From positions 1 to 32,318 of the forward strand of contig JACPVC010000067.1 of NCBI GenBank assembly GCA_016191955.1: DNA of 32,318 nt, in the 5' to 3' direction. The first letter of the stretch is position 1; each line of letters starts with the position of its first letter. Positions 13,776-22,897 of the stretch are shown here, one piece after another. The notes under the pieces are model-generated. The model saw nothing but the letters and a program-made list of their open reading frames with translations. It ran no database searches and had not been told where the DNA came from. The stretch comes from Chloroflexota bacterium (GTDB taxonomy: Bacteria > Chloroflexota > Anaerolineae > Anaerolineales > Villigracilaceae). Position numbers and translations under genes: made by a program.

Positions 13776-14986
13776 CCCTTACGCTCGACGTCCCCCTGCT
13801 TTTCACCACGCGCATCATCCGCATGTTCTGTTACGGGTTCCTATCCGTCGTCCTTGTGTTGTATCTTTCCGAGGCGGGTCTGACCGAACAACAAGCAGGC
13901 TTGCTTTTCACCTTCACCCTAGCCGGGGATGCAGGTATTTCGCTCTGGCTCACCACCCATGCCGACGGCTTCGGGCGCAAGCGCACACTTATCATCGGCG
14001 CGTTACTTATGCTCGGCGCAGGCATCGTTTTTCTGCTCACCAACAATCTCATCATCCTGATTCTCGCCGCGGTTGTCGGTGTCATCAGCCCGAGCGGAAA
14101 TGAGATCGGTCCCTTCCTCTCGGTGGAGCAGGCAGGGCTGAGTCAACTCTTGCCGAATAATTTACGCACCAAAGTCTTCGCCTGGTACAACCTCGCCGGT
14201 TCCTTCTCCACTGCCATCGGCGCGCTGATGGGCGGCTGGCTGGCTCAGTTGCTGCAAACAGCCGGCTGGTCTGCATTGGATGCGTATCGTTACATCCTGA
14301 CGGGCTATGCGGTCGGGGGCTTGCTGATTGCGATCCTCTTTTTGCAAATCTCCCCCGCCATTGAGGCGCGCAATGAAGCCACTGAAAAGAAAAAGATTCT
14401 GGGCTTGCATGAATCGCGCAAGGTTGTCTTCAAACTCTCCGCCTTCTTTGCGCTCGACGCCTTTGCGGGCGGTCTCATCGTGCAGAGCATGATCGCCTAC
14501 TGGTTCCACGTCAAATTCGGCGTGGACACGGGCATTCTCGGCAGCATCTTCTTCGGCGCGAACATCCTCGCGGGTATCTCGTCGCTGCTCGCCGTCAAAG
14601 TCGCAGAAAAGATCGGGCTGGTCAACACGATGGTCTTCACCCACATCCCCTCCAACATCCTTTTGATCCTCGTGCCGCTGATGCCTTCCCTGCCCCTCGC
14701 CATCGGGACTCTGCTCCTGCGCTTTAGCATCTCTCAAATGGACGTGCCCACGCGTCAATCCTACACGATGGCTGTTGTGGCTCCAGACGAACGGTCCGCC
14801 GCCTCAGGCGTGACCGCTATCGCGCGTTCAGTCGGCGCTTCCCTTTCCCCTGCGCTCACCGGCATCTTCTTCAGCATCCCCGCCCTGTTCAGCGCTCCCT
14901 TCTTCATTTGCGGCGGGTTGAAGATCGTATATGATTTGCTGCTCTGGCGCGAGTTCAGCGCCGTCAAACCGCCGGAAGAGAAATAA
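13772..14986 (+). CDS. MFS transporter (partner of ChrB-like protein)
   Basis: A 404-aa integral membrane protein of the major facilitator superfamily with about 12 hydrophobic helices. I start it at MTLTLDVP (13772), which overlaps the preceding stop by ATGA; the 9-residue extension is less likely. The loop between helices 2 and 3 carries the signature-like HADGFGRKRTLIIGA, and the central loop has a charged EARNEATEKKK stretch. Translational coupling with the ChrB-like gene suggests export of a toxic ion or drug, but the substrate is unknown. There is no ChrA-type chromate transporter in the window. Confidence 0.9.
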   Translation: MTLTLDVPLLFTTRIIRMFCYGFLSVVLVLYLSEAGLTEQQAGLLFTFTLAGDAGISLWLTTHADGFGRKRTLIIGALLMLGAGIVFLLTNNLIILILAAVVGVISPSGNEIGPFLSVEQAGLSQLLPNNLRTKVFAWYNLAGSFSTAIGALMGGWLAQLLQTAGWSALDAYRYILTGYAVGGLLIAILFLQISPAIEARNEATEKKKILGLHESRKVVFKLSAFFALDAFAGGLIVQSMIAYWFHVKFGVDTGILGSIFFGANILAGISSLLAVKVAEKIGLVNTMVFTHIPSNILLILVPLMPSLPLAIGTLLLRFSISQMDVPTRQSYTMAVVAPDERSAASGVTAIARSVGASLSPALTGIFFSIPALFSAPFFICGGLKIVYDLLLWREFSAVKPPEEK

Positions 14987-15009
14987 CATAGGACTTACGC
15001 AAAACCATA

Positions 15010-15137
15010 GTGTGCAAGCAAAACATGTCAGGTAATATGCTCCCAGCGCCGTCCTCGGCGCGGGATTTCCCTCATAAAACGCCGCCGAGGACGGCCGGCG
15101 GCTTGAGCAGAGATGCTGACAACCTTTGCTTGCACAC
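15010..15137. repeat. Nested 128-bp inverted-repeat unit inside the MITE-like element
   Basis: GTGTGCAAGCAAA (15010-15022) and TTTGCTTGCACAC (15125-15137) are perfect 13-bp inverted repeats. Inside, CGCCGTCCTCGGCG pairs with CGCCGAGGACGGC to form a second hairpin. Part of the right half recurs near 13222-13268, so this is a dispersed unit rather than a one-off palindrome. Confidence 0.6.
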
Positions 15138-15154
15138 AAACCCTACGAACAAGC

Positions 15155-15207
15155 CACGAATTTCGCGAATTCACGCGAATTGTTTAAAAATTCGTGACAA
15201 TTCGCGT
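15155..15207. repeat. Compound hairpin of CGCGAATT-type repeats
   Basis: CACGAATTT (15155-15163) pairs with AAATTCGTG (15188-15196), and ACGCGAATTGT (15173-15183) pairs with ACAATTCGCGT (15197-15207). The interlocked arms could form alternative or pseudoknotted structures. It lies in the right part of the MITE-like element. Confidence 0.45.
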
Positions 15208-15251
15208 AATTCGCGGCAAAAGATTTTGAACCGCGTAAGTCCTAAATATTA

Positions 15252-15318
15252 ACCGCGAAGCCCGCTAAGAACGCGAAGGGAACCAAAAAAACTTGGCGAC
15301 CTTAGCGCGCTTGGCGGT
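15252..15318. repeat. Imperfect inverted repeat directly upstream of the cupin gene
   Basis: ACCGCGAAGCCCGCTAAG (15252-15269) pairs with CTTAGCGCGCTTGGCGGT (15301-15318) with two mismatches, and pairing continues inward with more mismatches. It resembles the widespread ACCGCGAAGnnCGCGAAG dispersed repeats. Its right end is only a few bases from the cupin ribosome binding site, so the hairpin could affect translation. Confidence 0.5.
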
Positions 15319-15336
15319 AGAAAAGGAATTAAAACC

Positions 15337-15660
15337 ATGTACACTGCACCGAAATCACAAGTATTGCATCTCGCCGAAATGGTCAACTATCAGGAAGGCT
15401 CTGTCGTCAGCCGCCAAGTTACGAAGGAAGAGGCGGGTAACGTTACCCTGTTCGCCTTCGATGCCGAACAGGGCTTGAGCGAACACAAAGCCCCCTTCGA
15501 TGCTCTCGTCCATATCCTTGAAGGCGAAGCGGAAGTGACCATCTCCGGCATGCCGTATCGATTATCCGCCGGCGATGCCATCATCATGCCTGCCAATGAA
15601 CCGCACGCGCTCAAAGCCATTCAAAAATTCAAGATGCTGTTGACGATGATTCGTGCATAA
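15337..15660 (+). CDS. Small single-domain cupin protein
   Basis: A 107-aa cytoplasmic protein with one cupin beta-barrel. Motif 1 appears as LSEHKAPFDALVHILEGEAEVTI and motif 2 as AGDAIIMPANEPHAL. Motif 1 keeps one His (EHKAP) and the Glu, and motif 2 keeps its His, so metal binding is plausible although the site is not fully canonical. An AAGGAA site 8 nt upstream supports the start. Small cupins of this type are often binding or isomerase-like proteins of unknown substrate. It is monocistronic, between a repeat nest and a terminator. Confidence 0.88.
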   Translation: MYTAPKSQVLHLAEMVNYQEGSVVSRQVTKEEAGNVTLFAFDAEQGLSEHKAPFDALVHILEGEAEVTISGMPYRLSAGDAIIMPANEPHALKAIQKFKMLLTMIRA

Positions 15661-15676
15661 CTTCATCCTCTCAAAT

Positions 15677-15707
15677 AAAAAGAAGACGGCATGTCCGTCT
15701 TCTTTTT
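15677..15707. terminator. Bidirectional intrinsic terminator
   Basis: AAAAAGAAGACGG-CATGT-CCGTCTTCTTTTT is a 13-bp perfect stem with A and T tracts built into its arms. It ends the cupin gene on the plus strand and the radical SAM/ATPase operon on the minus strand. Confidence 0.9.
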
Positions 15708-15720
15708 ATCTTGATCATCT

Positions 15721-17169
15721 TTACAACTTCACAACCACTTCAGGGTCGTCTTGATATTTCAATAATCGCAGCCCCTCAAGGCGCACGGCTTCGGGGAATA
15801 AAGCCTTATAAATATTGCAATTCGGCGATTTGACGTCATACCGCCCAGTCGCACGGTGGGTAGTCAATGGACAGCCCCCAGCGCACCAATGTTTCCATTC
15901 GCAGGTTTTGCAACCTTCTTTTTCCAAGACAGGCAGGTTTTGGATCCCAATCTGGTCGGCTCGAATCAGCGCCAACGGATCAGCCGCATGCACGTCGGTA
16001 ACTGGTTTACGAATCTGCATCTGGCACTTGGCAACCTGCCCGTTCTGGTCGAAGACGAGATAGTTTTGCCCGACCCCGCAGGTATGGGTGTGGGATGCGG
16101 TCAAATTAGAGCGGTCTACGACTCCGCCGAGGAAACTGCGGCGTGGAGGGTTTTGTTCGATGACCTTAAATGCCGCCAGCATTCCATTGATGATCTTCTT
16201 TTCATCCAATTGCATGTCTTCGTGCGAAGCGGAGAGTTCATTCTCGCGATAGAAATTCAGGCTGAAGGGCATGTCCCTTTCCAAAATCCACGCCATTACC
16301 TGCGGCAAACCTTCTGCGGTACGACTGCTGACCGTCACTGAAATGCTGGGGACGAGTCCATGCGCAAGCGCCAGGTCCACGGCTTCTGACACATCGGCAA
16401 ATGTCCCGCGTCCGCCTGCGTAGGGACGGTGACTATCGTGATATTGCCCCAATCCATCCAGCGAGATCATCAGGCGCAAGCCAAGCGACTTCAACGTCTC
16501 GATCATCTCAGCAGTTAACAACGTTCCGTTGCTTAGTACAACGCCTTCCAACTCAATTCCATTTGCTTCCGAAAGTTGCCCGGCATAAGTATATAACTCT
16601 TCGATCAACGAGAAGCGCAAAAGCGGTTCCCCGCCCGCGTATTTAAGTTTCACTTGTTTGAAGCCATTTGCCAATGCCGAGCGGAAAATAGCATCCACTG
16701 CCGCCCGCCCGGTCTCTGAAGACATATCCTCGCGGACGTGGGGAAGGTAGCAATATGAACAGCGCAGGTTGCAGCGGTCCGTGAGGTGGAGCCAGGCACT
16801 TAGACTTGCAAAGAATGGAAATGATTCCGCTTTTTGCATATCATTTTCCACTGCCAAGAATCCTAGGTCAATCATTTTTTTGACAACTTCTTTATCCTCC
16901 TGGGGAGTAATATGTCTTGAATTAGAAAATGAGTTTAGGATGTTCCAACCCGTTGATGTCAAGATGGCTAGACCATTTCCAAGTTGGGGATTAAAAACCA
17001 ATTTATAGCCCGAGTAAATCTCCTGATAATCCAACTTCAAAGCTCTTATTAGAACACCTTGGAGAATCTGATTCTCAGGAACAAACGCGATCTTTGTTGA
17101 ACAGGCACAATCATTTTCTTCAAGTCTCAGATTCTGGGGCACGAGGATTTTCACTTTACGTGTTTTCAT
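15721..17169 (-). CDS. Radical SAM/SPASM protein with PqqD/RRE-like N-terminal region (putative peptide maturase)
   Basis: A 482-aa iron-sulfur enzyme. Residues about 45-110 (YKLVFNP...GWNILNSF...VVKKMIDLGFLAVEN) look like a PqqD-type RRE/winged-helix domain that binds leader peptides. The radical SAM core starts LHLTDRCNLRCSYCYLP with the CxxxCxxC cluster (C133, C137, C140), followed by KYAGGEPLL and VLSNGTLL. The C-terminal SPASM region contains CGVGQNYLVFDQNGQVAKC and CKTCEWKHWCAGGCPL...C, enough Cys for two auxiliary clusters. This architecture is that of sulfatase maturases and RiPP-modifying enzymes. No sulfatase is encoded in the window, and the only candidate precursors are tiny ORFs near 28000-28420. 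It is the last gene of the ATPase operon, 44 nt after the STAND gene, with only a weak ribosome binding site. Confidence 0.88.
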   Translation of the reverse strand: MKTRKVKILVPQNLRLEENDCACSTKIAFVPENQILQGVLIRALKLDYQEIYSGYKLVFNPQLGNGLAILTSTGWNILNSFSNSRHITPQEDKEVVKKMIDLGFLAVENDMQKAESFPFFASLSAWLHLTDRCNLRCSYCYLPHVREDMSSETGRAAVDAIFRSALANGFKQVKLKYAGGEPLLRFSLIEELYTYAGQLSEANGIELEGVVLSNGTLLTAEMIETLKSLGLRLMISLDGLGQYHDSHRPYAGGRGTFADVSEAVDLALAHGLVPSISVTVSSRTAEGLPQVMAWILERDMPFSLNFYRENELSASHEDMQLDEKKIINGMLAAFKVIEQNPPRRSFLGGVVDRSNLTASHTHTCGVGQNYLVFDQNGQVAKCQMQIRKPVTDVHAADPLALIRADQIGIQNLPVLEKEGCKTCEWKHWCAGGCPLTTHRATGRYDVKSPNCNIYKALFPEAVRLEGLRLLKYQDDPEVVVKL

Positions 17170-17213
17170 TACATCACCATATTGGATCCTTTTCAGTGTA
17201 ACTTCACAGAAAA

Positions 17214-20200
17214 CTACTCGTGTAAAAGTTTCTTTAACAACTGTTGTTCAAAAATCCTCTGCTCATCTGAGATATGATATTCATCATGAGTTCTTTCCAT
17301 GCTTTCTCGAACCCATTTCATTTCTTGAGAATTGAGCGTGGAAAGGCGCTTGTAAATATTTTCTCGCCCTTTCTTGAAGTCGCGAAAATCTTCACTATAT
17401 AAAGTGTTGTACGCTATTGACAAGGTCCAGTTATGCGCTGCCTGCTGCAATTTCTGCTTTGCCAATGGCGAATCTTTAGACGTATTCAGATATTCATCAA
17501 AGAACATCGCTCCAAGCAATACATTTGCCTTGCCAAGTTGAACCCAATGCCAAGGATTAAGCATTTCTCGAACGACCCCATGCTCCTTAGTAAATAGATA
17601 TTCATCCCCAATATGGTTACGTACATTCTTTGTAAGTATTCCTCGCGCCTTTTCAAAATCACCTGCGTAGTAATACAACCATGCCATATTAACTAATGCA
17701 TCAATGGCACGATATTCATATCCTGTTTCTCTTGCCACCTTCACTGCTTTCTCATATGCAATGCGGCTAAGCCCGATATGATGTATCCGCTCTGGGCGGT
17801 CCTTGGGTAAGGAATGTATCCATTCGCGGTATACACATCCAAGCTCAATATACGCCTCAACCAGACGCAACGGTTCTTTCTTTACCTTTTCTGTAAATAT
17901 CGATGCTGCTTCTTCTGCAAGTTCAACTGCTCGGGTGAGATATTCAAACTTCTTCTTTTCATCGTATACAAAAAGATCAGTGTTTGTCGTTCGCCGTAAA
18001 GATTCTGCCAGGGCAAGGCATGCCAATCCGATCCCGCGCGCCTCCTCCTGACGGCGGAATATCTCCAACGCCTGCTCGCAGTGGAATTGTGCGGTTTCCG
18101 GTTTCCCATACCGAATCTCGATCAGTCCCATCGTGTTGAGGCTAAGCCCGATCAGATATGGCTTTCCTAACTGGCGCCTCAAATTCAACGCATCTTTGCA
18201 ATGTGAAAGCGCTATATCAAAGTCACCCTCCTCCGCCTCTGCCCATGAAAGATCATTTAGCGTAAGCGCTGCCATCACCTCAAATTTCAATTCGCGCCAG
18301 AGTGGCACCGACATTAAGTACCACTTTGTAGCCCGCCCGAACTCACCTTGCATTCTCGATAAGTACCCGTGCCAATACAGAGCATATGCTTTTAAGAACT
18401 TGAGCCGCCATTGTTCAAGGCTATTTCTGGATGGCAATTTCTCTACAGCATTTAGAATATCGTTCAGCAAGACTCGTGCTTTCTCTTGTTCTCCGCCTCT
18501 ATATACCAATACCCAAGTCTCCCAGATTTTAAGTTCCAGATCCAAATAACTACCGGGATTCAATAGGTTCTTGCCGAATGTATTACGAAAATTCCCAGTT
18601 CGTCGTTCTGCCTCATCAAGTTTATCTTCTGTCAGGCTGGATCGGATCCAACGGATACCCATATGTGCTACTATGTCTTCCCAGGTCAGCCCTTCCACAG
18701 GCAAATACTTGTATGCATACCGCAATAATTCATCCTGCAAGAGCAACCAGAGGTTTTCTTCACGGCTTTGGAAGGCTTCCTCGGCATATTCCAGGTACAA
18801 CTTAAATCCATCTGTAGGGTTCACCCGCAGGGTGTAATATACATGCTCAACCTGATAAGCCTGCAAACGGGTACGCCTTGTGCTCAACCTCTCCTCCTCA
18901 CGAGCAATGCCCGCTAGGCTTAAGTGGTGCATTTTTTCCTTTTCCGGGGCATACCGCGTTGAATCCAGTTCCATTTCCTGTGTCTGGATTTCTCCACGTA
19001 TCTCCTTGATCTTCCATTCGTAGAAGTCAAGGATGTCTTTATCTATTCTTTCTTTCTGGGTTTTTATTGTCTCACTACGGTGCATCTCTTCCATCAGACT
19101 GTACATCTCGTCCTGGAAGAAGACCAGATCATCTGCGGAACGGATCTTCACAAAAGACAGCCGTTTCTTCGGCTGGCGAAGTTCATCAATGGATTCCTTT
19201 GCCTCCTGTTTATCTTCATCGCTGGGCTCATGATGCTGGCGAACCCATGCAAGCAGTTGCGCCCCCATTCCTTTCGGCGTCCATGATAATGCCTCCACCA
19301 CCTCGTCCGACGGGCGCAAACACTTCTGGATCGCCTCGATGATCCGGTCTCTCAGTTCCTTGCGGAATTCACCAGGTTCCCTTTGCTCGAGGAAAGGAAG
19401 TTCATCAGTGATCGCTACATAATCAATCAGTAACGCTAGCACGAATGGCTCACCCTGCGTCAGGTCATGGATCGTCCGCCTCGTTTCTTTGGGAATGCTC
19501 TGTATCCGCTTTGCACTTTGCGGGTTTTCCTTGCGGGTCGCTTTTGCCATTACATCGAAGTATTCCAGTGTCTCTTCAAGGTCAAATCTTGGCAGCGGAT
19601 ACGATATGACCTTTGCACCGGTTTCATTCAATTTATCCAAAAGTTCATCCGGCATTTTGGGCAGTTCGGGTGGACGTCCTGCAATCAGCACTGTTACATT
19701 TCGCAGGCGGCTGATCAATCCCTGTGCCAGCCAACGTGCTACCATGGTCAGGCTGTCCGGTAATCCCAATGCAGTTTGAGACGGGTCTTTTTGGAATCTC
19801 AGAACCTCTGCTGTATCGAACACCAGGACCACCTTATCATATTTCCATCCCAGTTCGTTCAACTCTTTCACAAACACCTCGATCATCTCCTGTTTCGAAG
19901 CCTCGGAAGGCGTTTCACCTTTCTCGTATTTTATGTGGATTAGTTGAGCACGTCTCTCAAGATATTTCTTGAAATGCTTTTTCCCTAGCGACTCTACAAT
20001 CTCATCGATCAATCCCTCTGGGTTGTGTGTGTGGGTGTGATACAAGTCCACCAGGCGGCTAACAATCAGGATATGTGTCTTTTTCTGCAACCGGTTTTGC
20101 TTGTTCCAGAACTTGACCACTTCCTCAAGCAGGCGGGTCTTGCCCATCCCGCCCCTAGCGGTGATGTAGATCACCTGTGTCTTTTTTGTTTTGCCCTCGA

Positions 20201-20297
20201 TCGCTTTTTGGATGATCCCCAGGATTTTCTTACGCCCCACCAGCTCGGGAGTCGCGCGGGCGCTGGCATATTCCACTCCATATCCGTGTATTTTCAT
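17214..20297 (-). CDS. STAND-like P-loop ATPase with C-terminal TPR-like repeats
   Basis: A 1027-aa predicted signal-transduction ATPase. The N-terminal PELVGRKKILGII is the entry motif of AAA/STAND NTPases. Walker A is ARGGMGKT (to T54), Walker B VVLVFDTAE (D161), and a sensor-like TVLIAGRPPEL follows. Residues about 330-640 are helical with no recognised domain. From about 640 to 900 there are TPR-like repeats (AALTLNDLSWAEAEEGDFD, LSLNTMGLIEIRYGKPETA, ALVNMAWLYYYAGDFEKA). Such proteins usually oligomerise on ligand binding, with TPRs as the sensor. No effector domain (nuclease, TIR, protease) is visible, so it may act through its operon partners. GGAGGG overlaps the end of the upstream gene, which lies 3 nt away, so the two are translationally coupled. 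Confidence 0.85.
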   Translation of the reverse strand: MKIHGYGVEYASARATPELVGRKKILGIIQKAIEGKTKKTQVIYITARGGMGKTRLLEEVVKFWNKQNRLQKKTHILIVSRLVDLYHTHTHNPEGLIDEIVESLGKKHFKKYLERRAQLIHIKYEKGETPSEASKQEMIEVFVKELNELGWKYDKVVLVFDTAEVLRFQKDPSQTALGLPDSLTMVARWLAQGLISRLRNVTVLIAGRPPELPKMPDELLDKLNETGAKVISYPLPRFDLEETLEYFDVMAKATRKENPQSAKRIQSIPKETRRTIHDLTQGEPFVLALLIDYVAITDELPFLEQREPGEFRKELRDRIIEAIQKCLRPSDEVVEALSWTPKGMGAQLLAWVRQHHEPSDEDKQEAKESIDELRQPKKRLSFVKIRSADDLVFFQDEMYSLMEEMHRSETIKTQKERIDKDILDFYEWKIKEIRGEIQTQEMELDSTRYAPEKEKMHHLSLAGIAREEERLSTRRTRLQAYQVEHVYYTLRVNPTDGFKLYLEYAEEAFQSREENLWLLLQDELLRYAYKYLPVEGLTWEDIVAHMGIRWIRSSLTEDKLDEAERRTGNFRNTFGKNLLNPGSYLDLELKIWETWVLVYRGGEQEKARVLLNDILNAVEKLPSRNSLEQWRLKFLKAYALYWHGYLSRMQGEFGRATKWYLMSVPLWRELKFEVMAALTLNDLSWAEAEEGDFDIALSHCKDALNLRRQLGKPYLIGLSLNTMGLIEIRYGKPETAQFHCEQALEIFRRQEEARGIGLACLALAESLRRTTNTDLFVYDEKKKFEYLTRAVELAEEAASIFTEKVKKEPLRLVEAYIELGCVYREWIHSLPKDRPERIHHIGLSRIAYEKAVKVARETGYEYRAIDALVNMAWLYYYAGDFEKARGILTKNVRNHIGDEYLFTKEHGVVREMLNPWHWVQLGKANVLLGAMFFDEYLNTSKDSPLAKQKLQQAAHNWTLSIAYNTLYSEDFRDFKKGRENIYKRLSTLNSQEMKWVRESMERTHDEYHISDEQRIFEQQLLKKLLHE

Positions 20298-20300
20298 GGC

Positions 20301-21497
20301 TTAACCCTCCAGGTCATTGCAATTCAGTCCCGCCGATTGCAGGCGCTGTTTATGGTGGTTGGATTTGTTCCAATACAGATCCGAGTTATACTTCTGCCCC
20401 CACTCCTGATACATCCCCAGCGCTGTGCAGTGCAGTTTCGTCCACAATTCTGGGTCGCGCATCTGAAGCTCCTTCTCGAACAGATCTCGTATGCTTTCAT
20501 CCATCGCCCAGTGTTTCTTCTCACGATCCCAGTCTACTAATCCACCAGGACCGACTTGGATCCGATTCAATTCCAAAAACACTTCCTTAACCCTGCCCTC
20601 GTCCCACCCAAAACTAAGATTAGGATGACTTTGAAATAATGGAACCACATCCTCCTGGAAAAACCCTCGCAGGATGGAAATCGCCTCCAACATTGGGTAA
20701 TACCTCTCTTGAATTTCGTTTTCCTTCTTTATATCATCCAACAATGACTCGACAGCCTTTGTTTCATTTGGAATATTGGGTGGGTCGCCACTTACGTGCT
20801 TCACCAGCTTGACAGTATTTCCCGGCACTCCATTTCCCATTTTCCAAATCTTTTCTGCCAATTCCCCAGCCCCCGGTTTTAAGGATTCCATGTGAATTCT
20901 AGTTTTTTCCTCATCAAATAGAGGCAGCAGGAAGGTATTGAAAGGTGTGGGGCGTATGGCAAAATCGTTAAACACGGGAGGCTTCGATCTGCCTGCCGTG
21001 ACTAGAATAGCACGATCATTGTCATGAAGAAACTTAACCAATAGATAATCTTCAAGCTCTCGCAAATCCTCTTGAGAAGGAATGTTGATCTCATCCAAAA
21101 ACAAGATAGTTATCTGATTTTTTCCATTAATTTTTCGTTGAACATGTGAGACAAACTTCTGCCTATTTTGACTGTCATCCTTTTTGAGCACCATATCTTT
21201 GCAATCGCAGAATTCGTTATGTACTGCGACCAATAGCTCATTGATAAAACCCTTTTCTCTTTTCTTCAAAGAGTCCAGTGGAATGAGCAAAGATGCATAC
21301 TCAGCCCGTTCAATAGTTAATTTGTGTTTGCATTTCTCGAGCAAACAGCTCTTCCCAATCCCGGAGGGACCGACAAAATGAAAGACCCGCTCTTTTGGAG
21401 CAAATGGCTTTCTCTTTGCCAAGTCGAAAACCCTGTTCACAACAAGACCAACTTCTTTTTCGCGATTGATGAAATTGTCAAGAGCAAAATCTGACAT
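20301..21497 (-). CDS. AAA/STAND-like ATPase, MSDF-type paralogue (intact copy)
   Basis: A 398-aa P-loop ATPase. FINREKEVGLV is a typical STAND/AAA_16 entry motif. Walker A is GPSGIGKS (43-50), Walker B ILFLDEIN (D135, E136), and a sensor-like AILVTAGRS follows. Further on, GVPGNTVKLV resembles the GxP motif of STAND winged helices. The C-terminal 100 residues (AMDESIRDLFEKELQMRDPELW) appear to be a helical winged-helix-like region. It is clearly paralogous to the frameshifted gene at 24475-25679: same MSDF start, very similar C-terminus, nearly equal length. A strong GGGGAGG site precedes the ATG. It is coupled to the downstream STAND-TPR gene. Its biochemical target is unknown. Confidence 0.85.
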   Translation of the reverse strand: MSDFALDNFINREKEVGLVVNRVFDLAKRKPFAPKERVFHFVGPSGIGKSCLLEKCKHKLTIERAEYASLLIPLDSLKKREKGFINELLVAVHNEFCDCKDMVLKKDDSQNRQKFVSHVQRKINGKNQITILFLDEINIPSQEDLRELEDYLLVKFLHDNDRAILVTAGRSKPPVFNDFAIRPTPFNTFLLPLFDEEKTRIHMESLKPGAGELAEKIWKMGNGVPGNTVKLVKHVSGDPPNIPNETKAVESLLDDIKKENEIQERYYPMLEAISILRGFFQEDVVPLFQSHPNLSFGWDEGRVKEVFLELNRIQVGPGGLVDWDREKKHWAMDESIRDLFEKELQMRDPELWTKLHCTALGMYQEWGQKYNSDLYWNKSNHHKQRLQSAGLNCNDLEG

Positions 21498-21592
21498 TCG
21501 AAAACCTCCCCATCGCAGTAATGCGAGTGGCGATAGCCCTAATTAGGCTGTCAATAATGGTTACACCTACCGGTAGAACCGGTTTGGGCAAA

Positions 21593-22897
21593 TCATTTTT
21601 TCACAGAATACTCTCTGCGAATCCACTCACGCACTGCTGTAACATCCTGGGGGGTAAGTTTTTCGTGTACCTGTCCGTCCTGGATATGGCAAACAAATAA
21701 ATAATCCATTGCCTTGATCAGGCTGCGCGGGCTGAGTTTCTTATGCCGGCGCAACTCACCGATCAATACCTCTTCTAGTGAACGTTCAGAGGCTCGCAGG
21801 GCGCGGTCACTGATAGCCGCAAGGCTGTCAAACTTGCCACCGCTGGCTTCTTGCAGGCGTCGCCGAATGACTTCACTGAGCGCATCTGCATCCCACTTTA
21901 TAGTAATGATTTTGCTCTTCAAAGTCAATGGACGAAAATTAGTCGTTTGGTCTACAAATTGTTTTAGCTCTTTAGGCAGGAAATATTTTGTATAGACACC
22001 CCTATTGGACCAGGAAATCGCATTGTCTAGTAGCCAAGATATGGAAAGTAGTGCATTATGAGGGTTGTTTTCAGTTTCAGGAAAAGCATCTACACCGTCT
22101 ACTAAAATATAAATCGCCTCAAATTTCAATTTATTAAGGATTAGGTCAAATAGTGCTTCAAGCCTATGTTCTTCATCCGGTTTTCCCGGTTCGGGAATAT
22201 AGCGGGTTAGTTTTTTGTAAAGATACAGGATATCTTCTTTATCCGGCGGGTTGGGGAGCGAACGAGCAGTTGGGTCAAAGGCGGCAAGGATTGGTTCTAA
22301 GCTTCCTGCGGTCTTCATTTGATCAAAATAAAAAGCAATGGGGAAATCTAAATCCCAGGATATGGTTTGGATAAAGATATTTCTGAGAGCATCATTCATT
22401 TCGTCGAGCGCGTAAGGTGAATAGGCCAAATAAATGAACAATTCACGAGCGGCATAACGAAGCAAATCAGCCTGTTGACGAAGCGCCCGACTTTTCTCCC
22501 CTTGGGAAACACCCGGCTCGGTGGGCTTGAAAATGATGGGGAAGATGCGGCGTTTGTTCCAGCCGGCACGGCATTCACGTGCCAAACGGACACGAAAAGC
22601 GGTCTTACCTCCACCAGCAGGCGCAAACACAAATGAGATCTGATCGCCGTTTATTTTTTTAAACTGATTATGATCTATTAAGTAAAAGGGAATGAAAGGA
22701 TCTTCGCCCGCGTCTATGTATCCGAAAGGATTTAGGTTCAATCCCATATGAGTGAGCCATTGTTTTAGGTTATCTGTTGGAAGGGTAGTTCTTTTATTTG
22801 ACGACGGCATAACATGAAAACCTGATCGAGCAGGCACCACAGGGAATGGATCGGATTGTTGGATGGTGATTTTCGGTTCTACTAAAGGCACTACCAT
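21593..22897 (-). CDS. P-loop ATPase of the F-L-P/W/SPR family, single-domain form
   Basis: A 434-aa predicted ATPase. After a 40-residue N-terminal tail and LNLNPFGYIDAGEDPF, Walker A is APAGGGKT (92-99) and Walker B IYILVDGVD. The C-terminal half has KYFLPKEL, then ITIKWDADALSEVIRRRL, then LSPRSLIKAMDYL. These three motifs recur in the same order in the winged-helix ATPase (23025-24392) and the membrane ATPase (25683-28010), so the three are homologous. The SPR arginine is a candidate sensor-2/arginine-finger residue. No extra domain is recognised. AGGA precedes the ATG. The 127-nt gap upstream holds no ORF or clear promoter. Confidence 0.8.
   Translation of the reverse strand: MVVPLVEPKITIQQSDPFPVVPARSGFHVMPSSNKRTTLPTDNLKQWLTHMGLNLNPFGYIDAGEDPFIPFYLIDHNQFKKINGDQISFVFAPAGGGKTAFRVRLARECRAGWNKRRIFPIIFKPTEPGVSQGEKSRALRQQADLLRYAARELFIYLAYSPYALDEMNDALRNIFIQTISWDLDFPIAFYFDQMKTAGSLEPILAAFDPTARSLPNPPDKEDILYLYKKLTRYIPEPGKPDEEHRLEALFDLILNKLKFEAIYILVDGVDAFPETENNPHNALLSISWLLDNAISWSNRGVYTKYFLPKELKQFVDQTTNFRPLTLKSKIITIKWDADALSEVIRRRLQEASGGKFDSLAAISDRALRASERSLEEVLIGELRRHKKLSPRSLIKAMDYLFVCHIQDGQVHEKLTPQDVTAVREWIRREYSVKK

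Larger units (their letters stand above)
14989..15244. mobile_element. MITE-like element with TA-flanked terminal inverted repeats
   Basis: TAGGACTTACGC (14989-15000) and GCGTAAGTCCTA (15233-15244) are perfect 12-bp inverted repeats bounding 256 nt with no ORF. If the outer TA is a target duplication, the termini are GGACTTACGC, as expected for elements moved by IS630/Tc1-mariner transposases, which duplicate TA. A transposase fragment of that family lies at the left window edge, but the two cannot be linked from this sequence. The interior contains further nested inverted repeats. It begins 3 nt after the MFS stop codon. Confidence 0.6.

Noticed and set aside
14989-15318. CRISPR array
   Set aside because: The repeats are inverted, of different families and not regularly spaced, and no cas genes are present.
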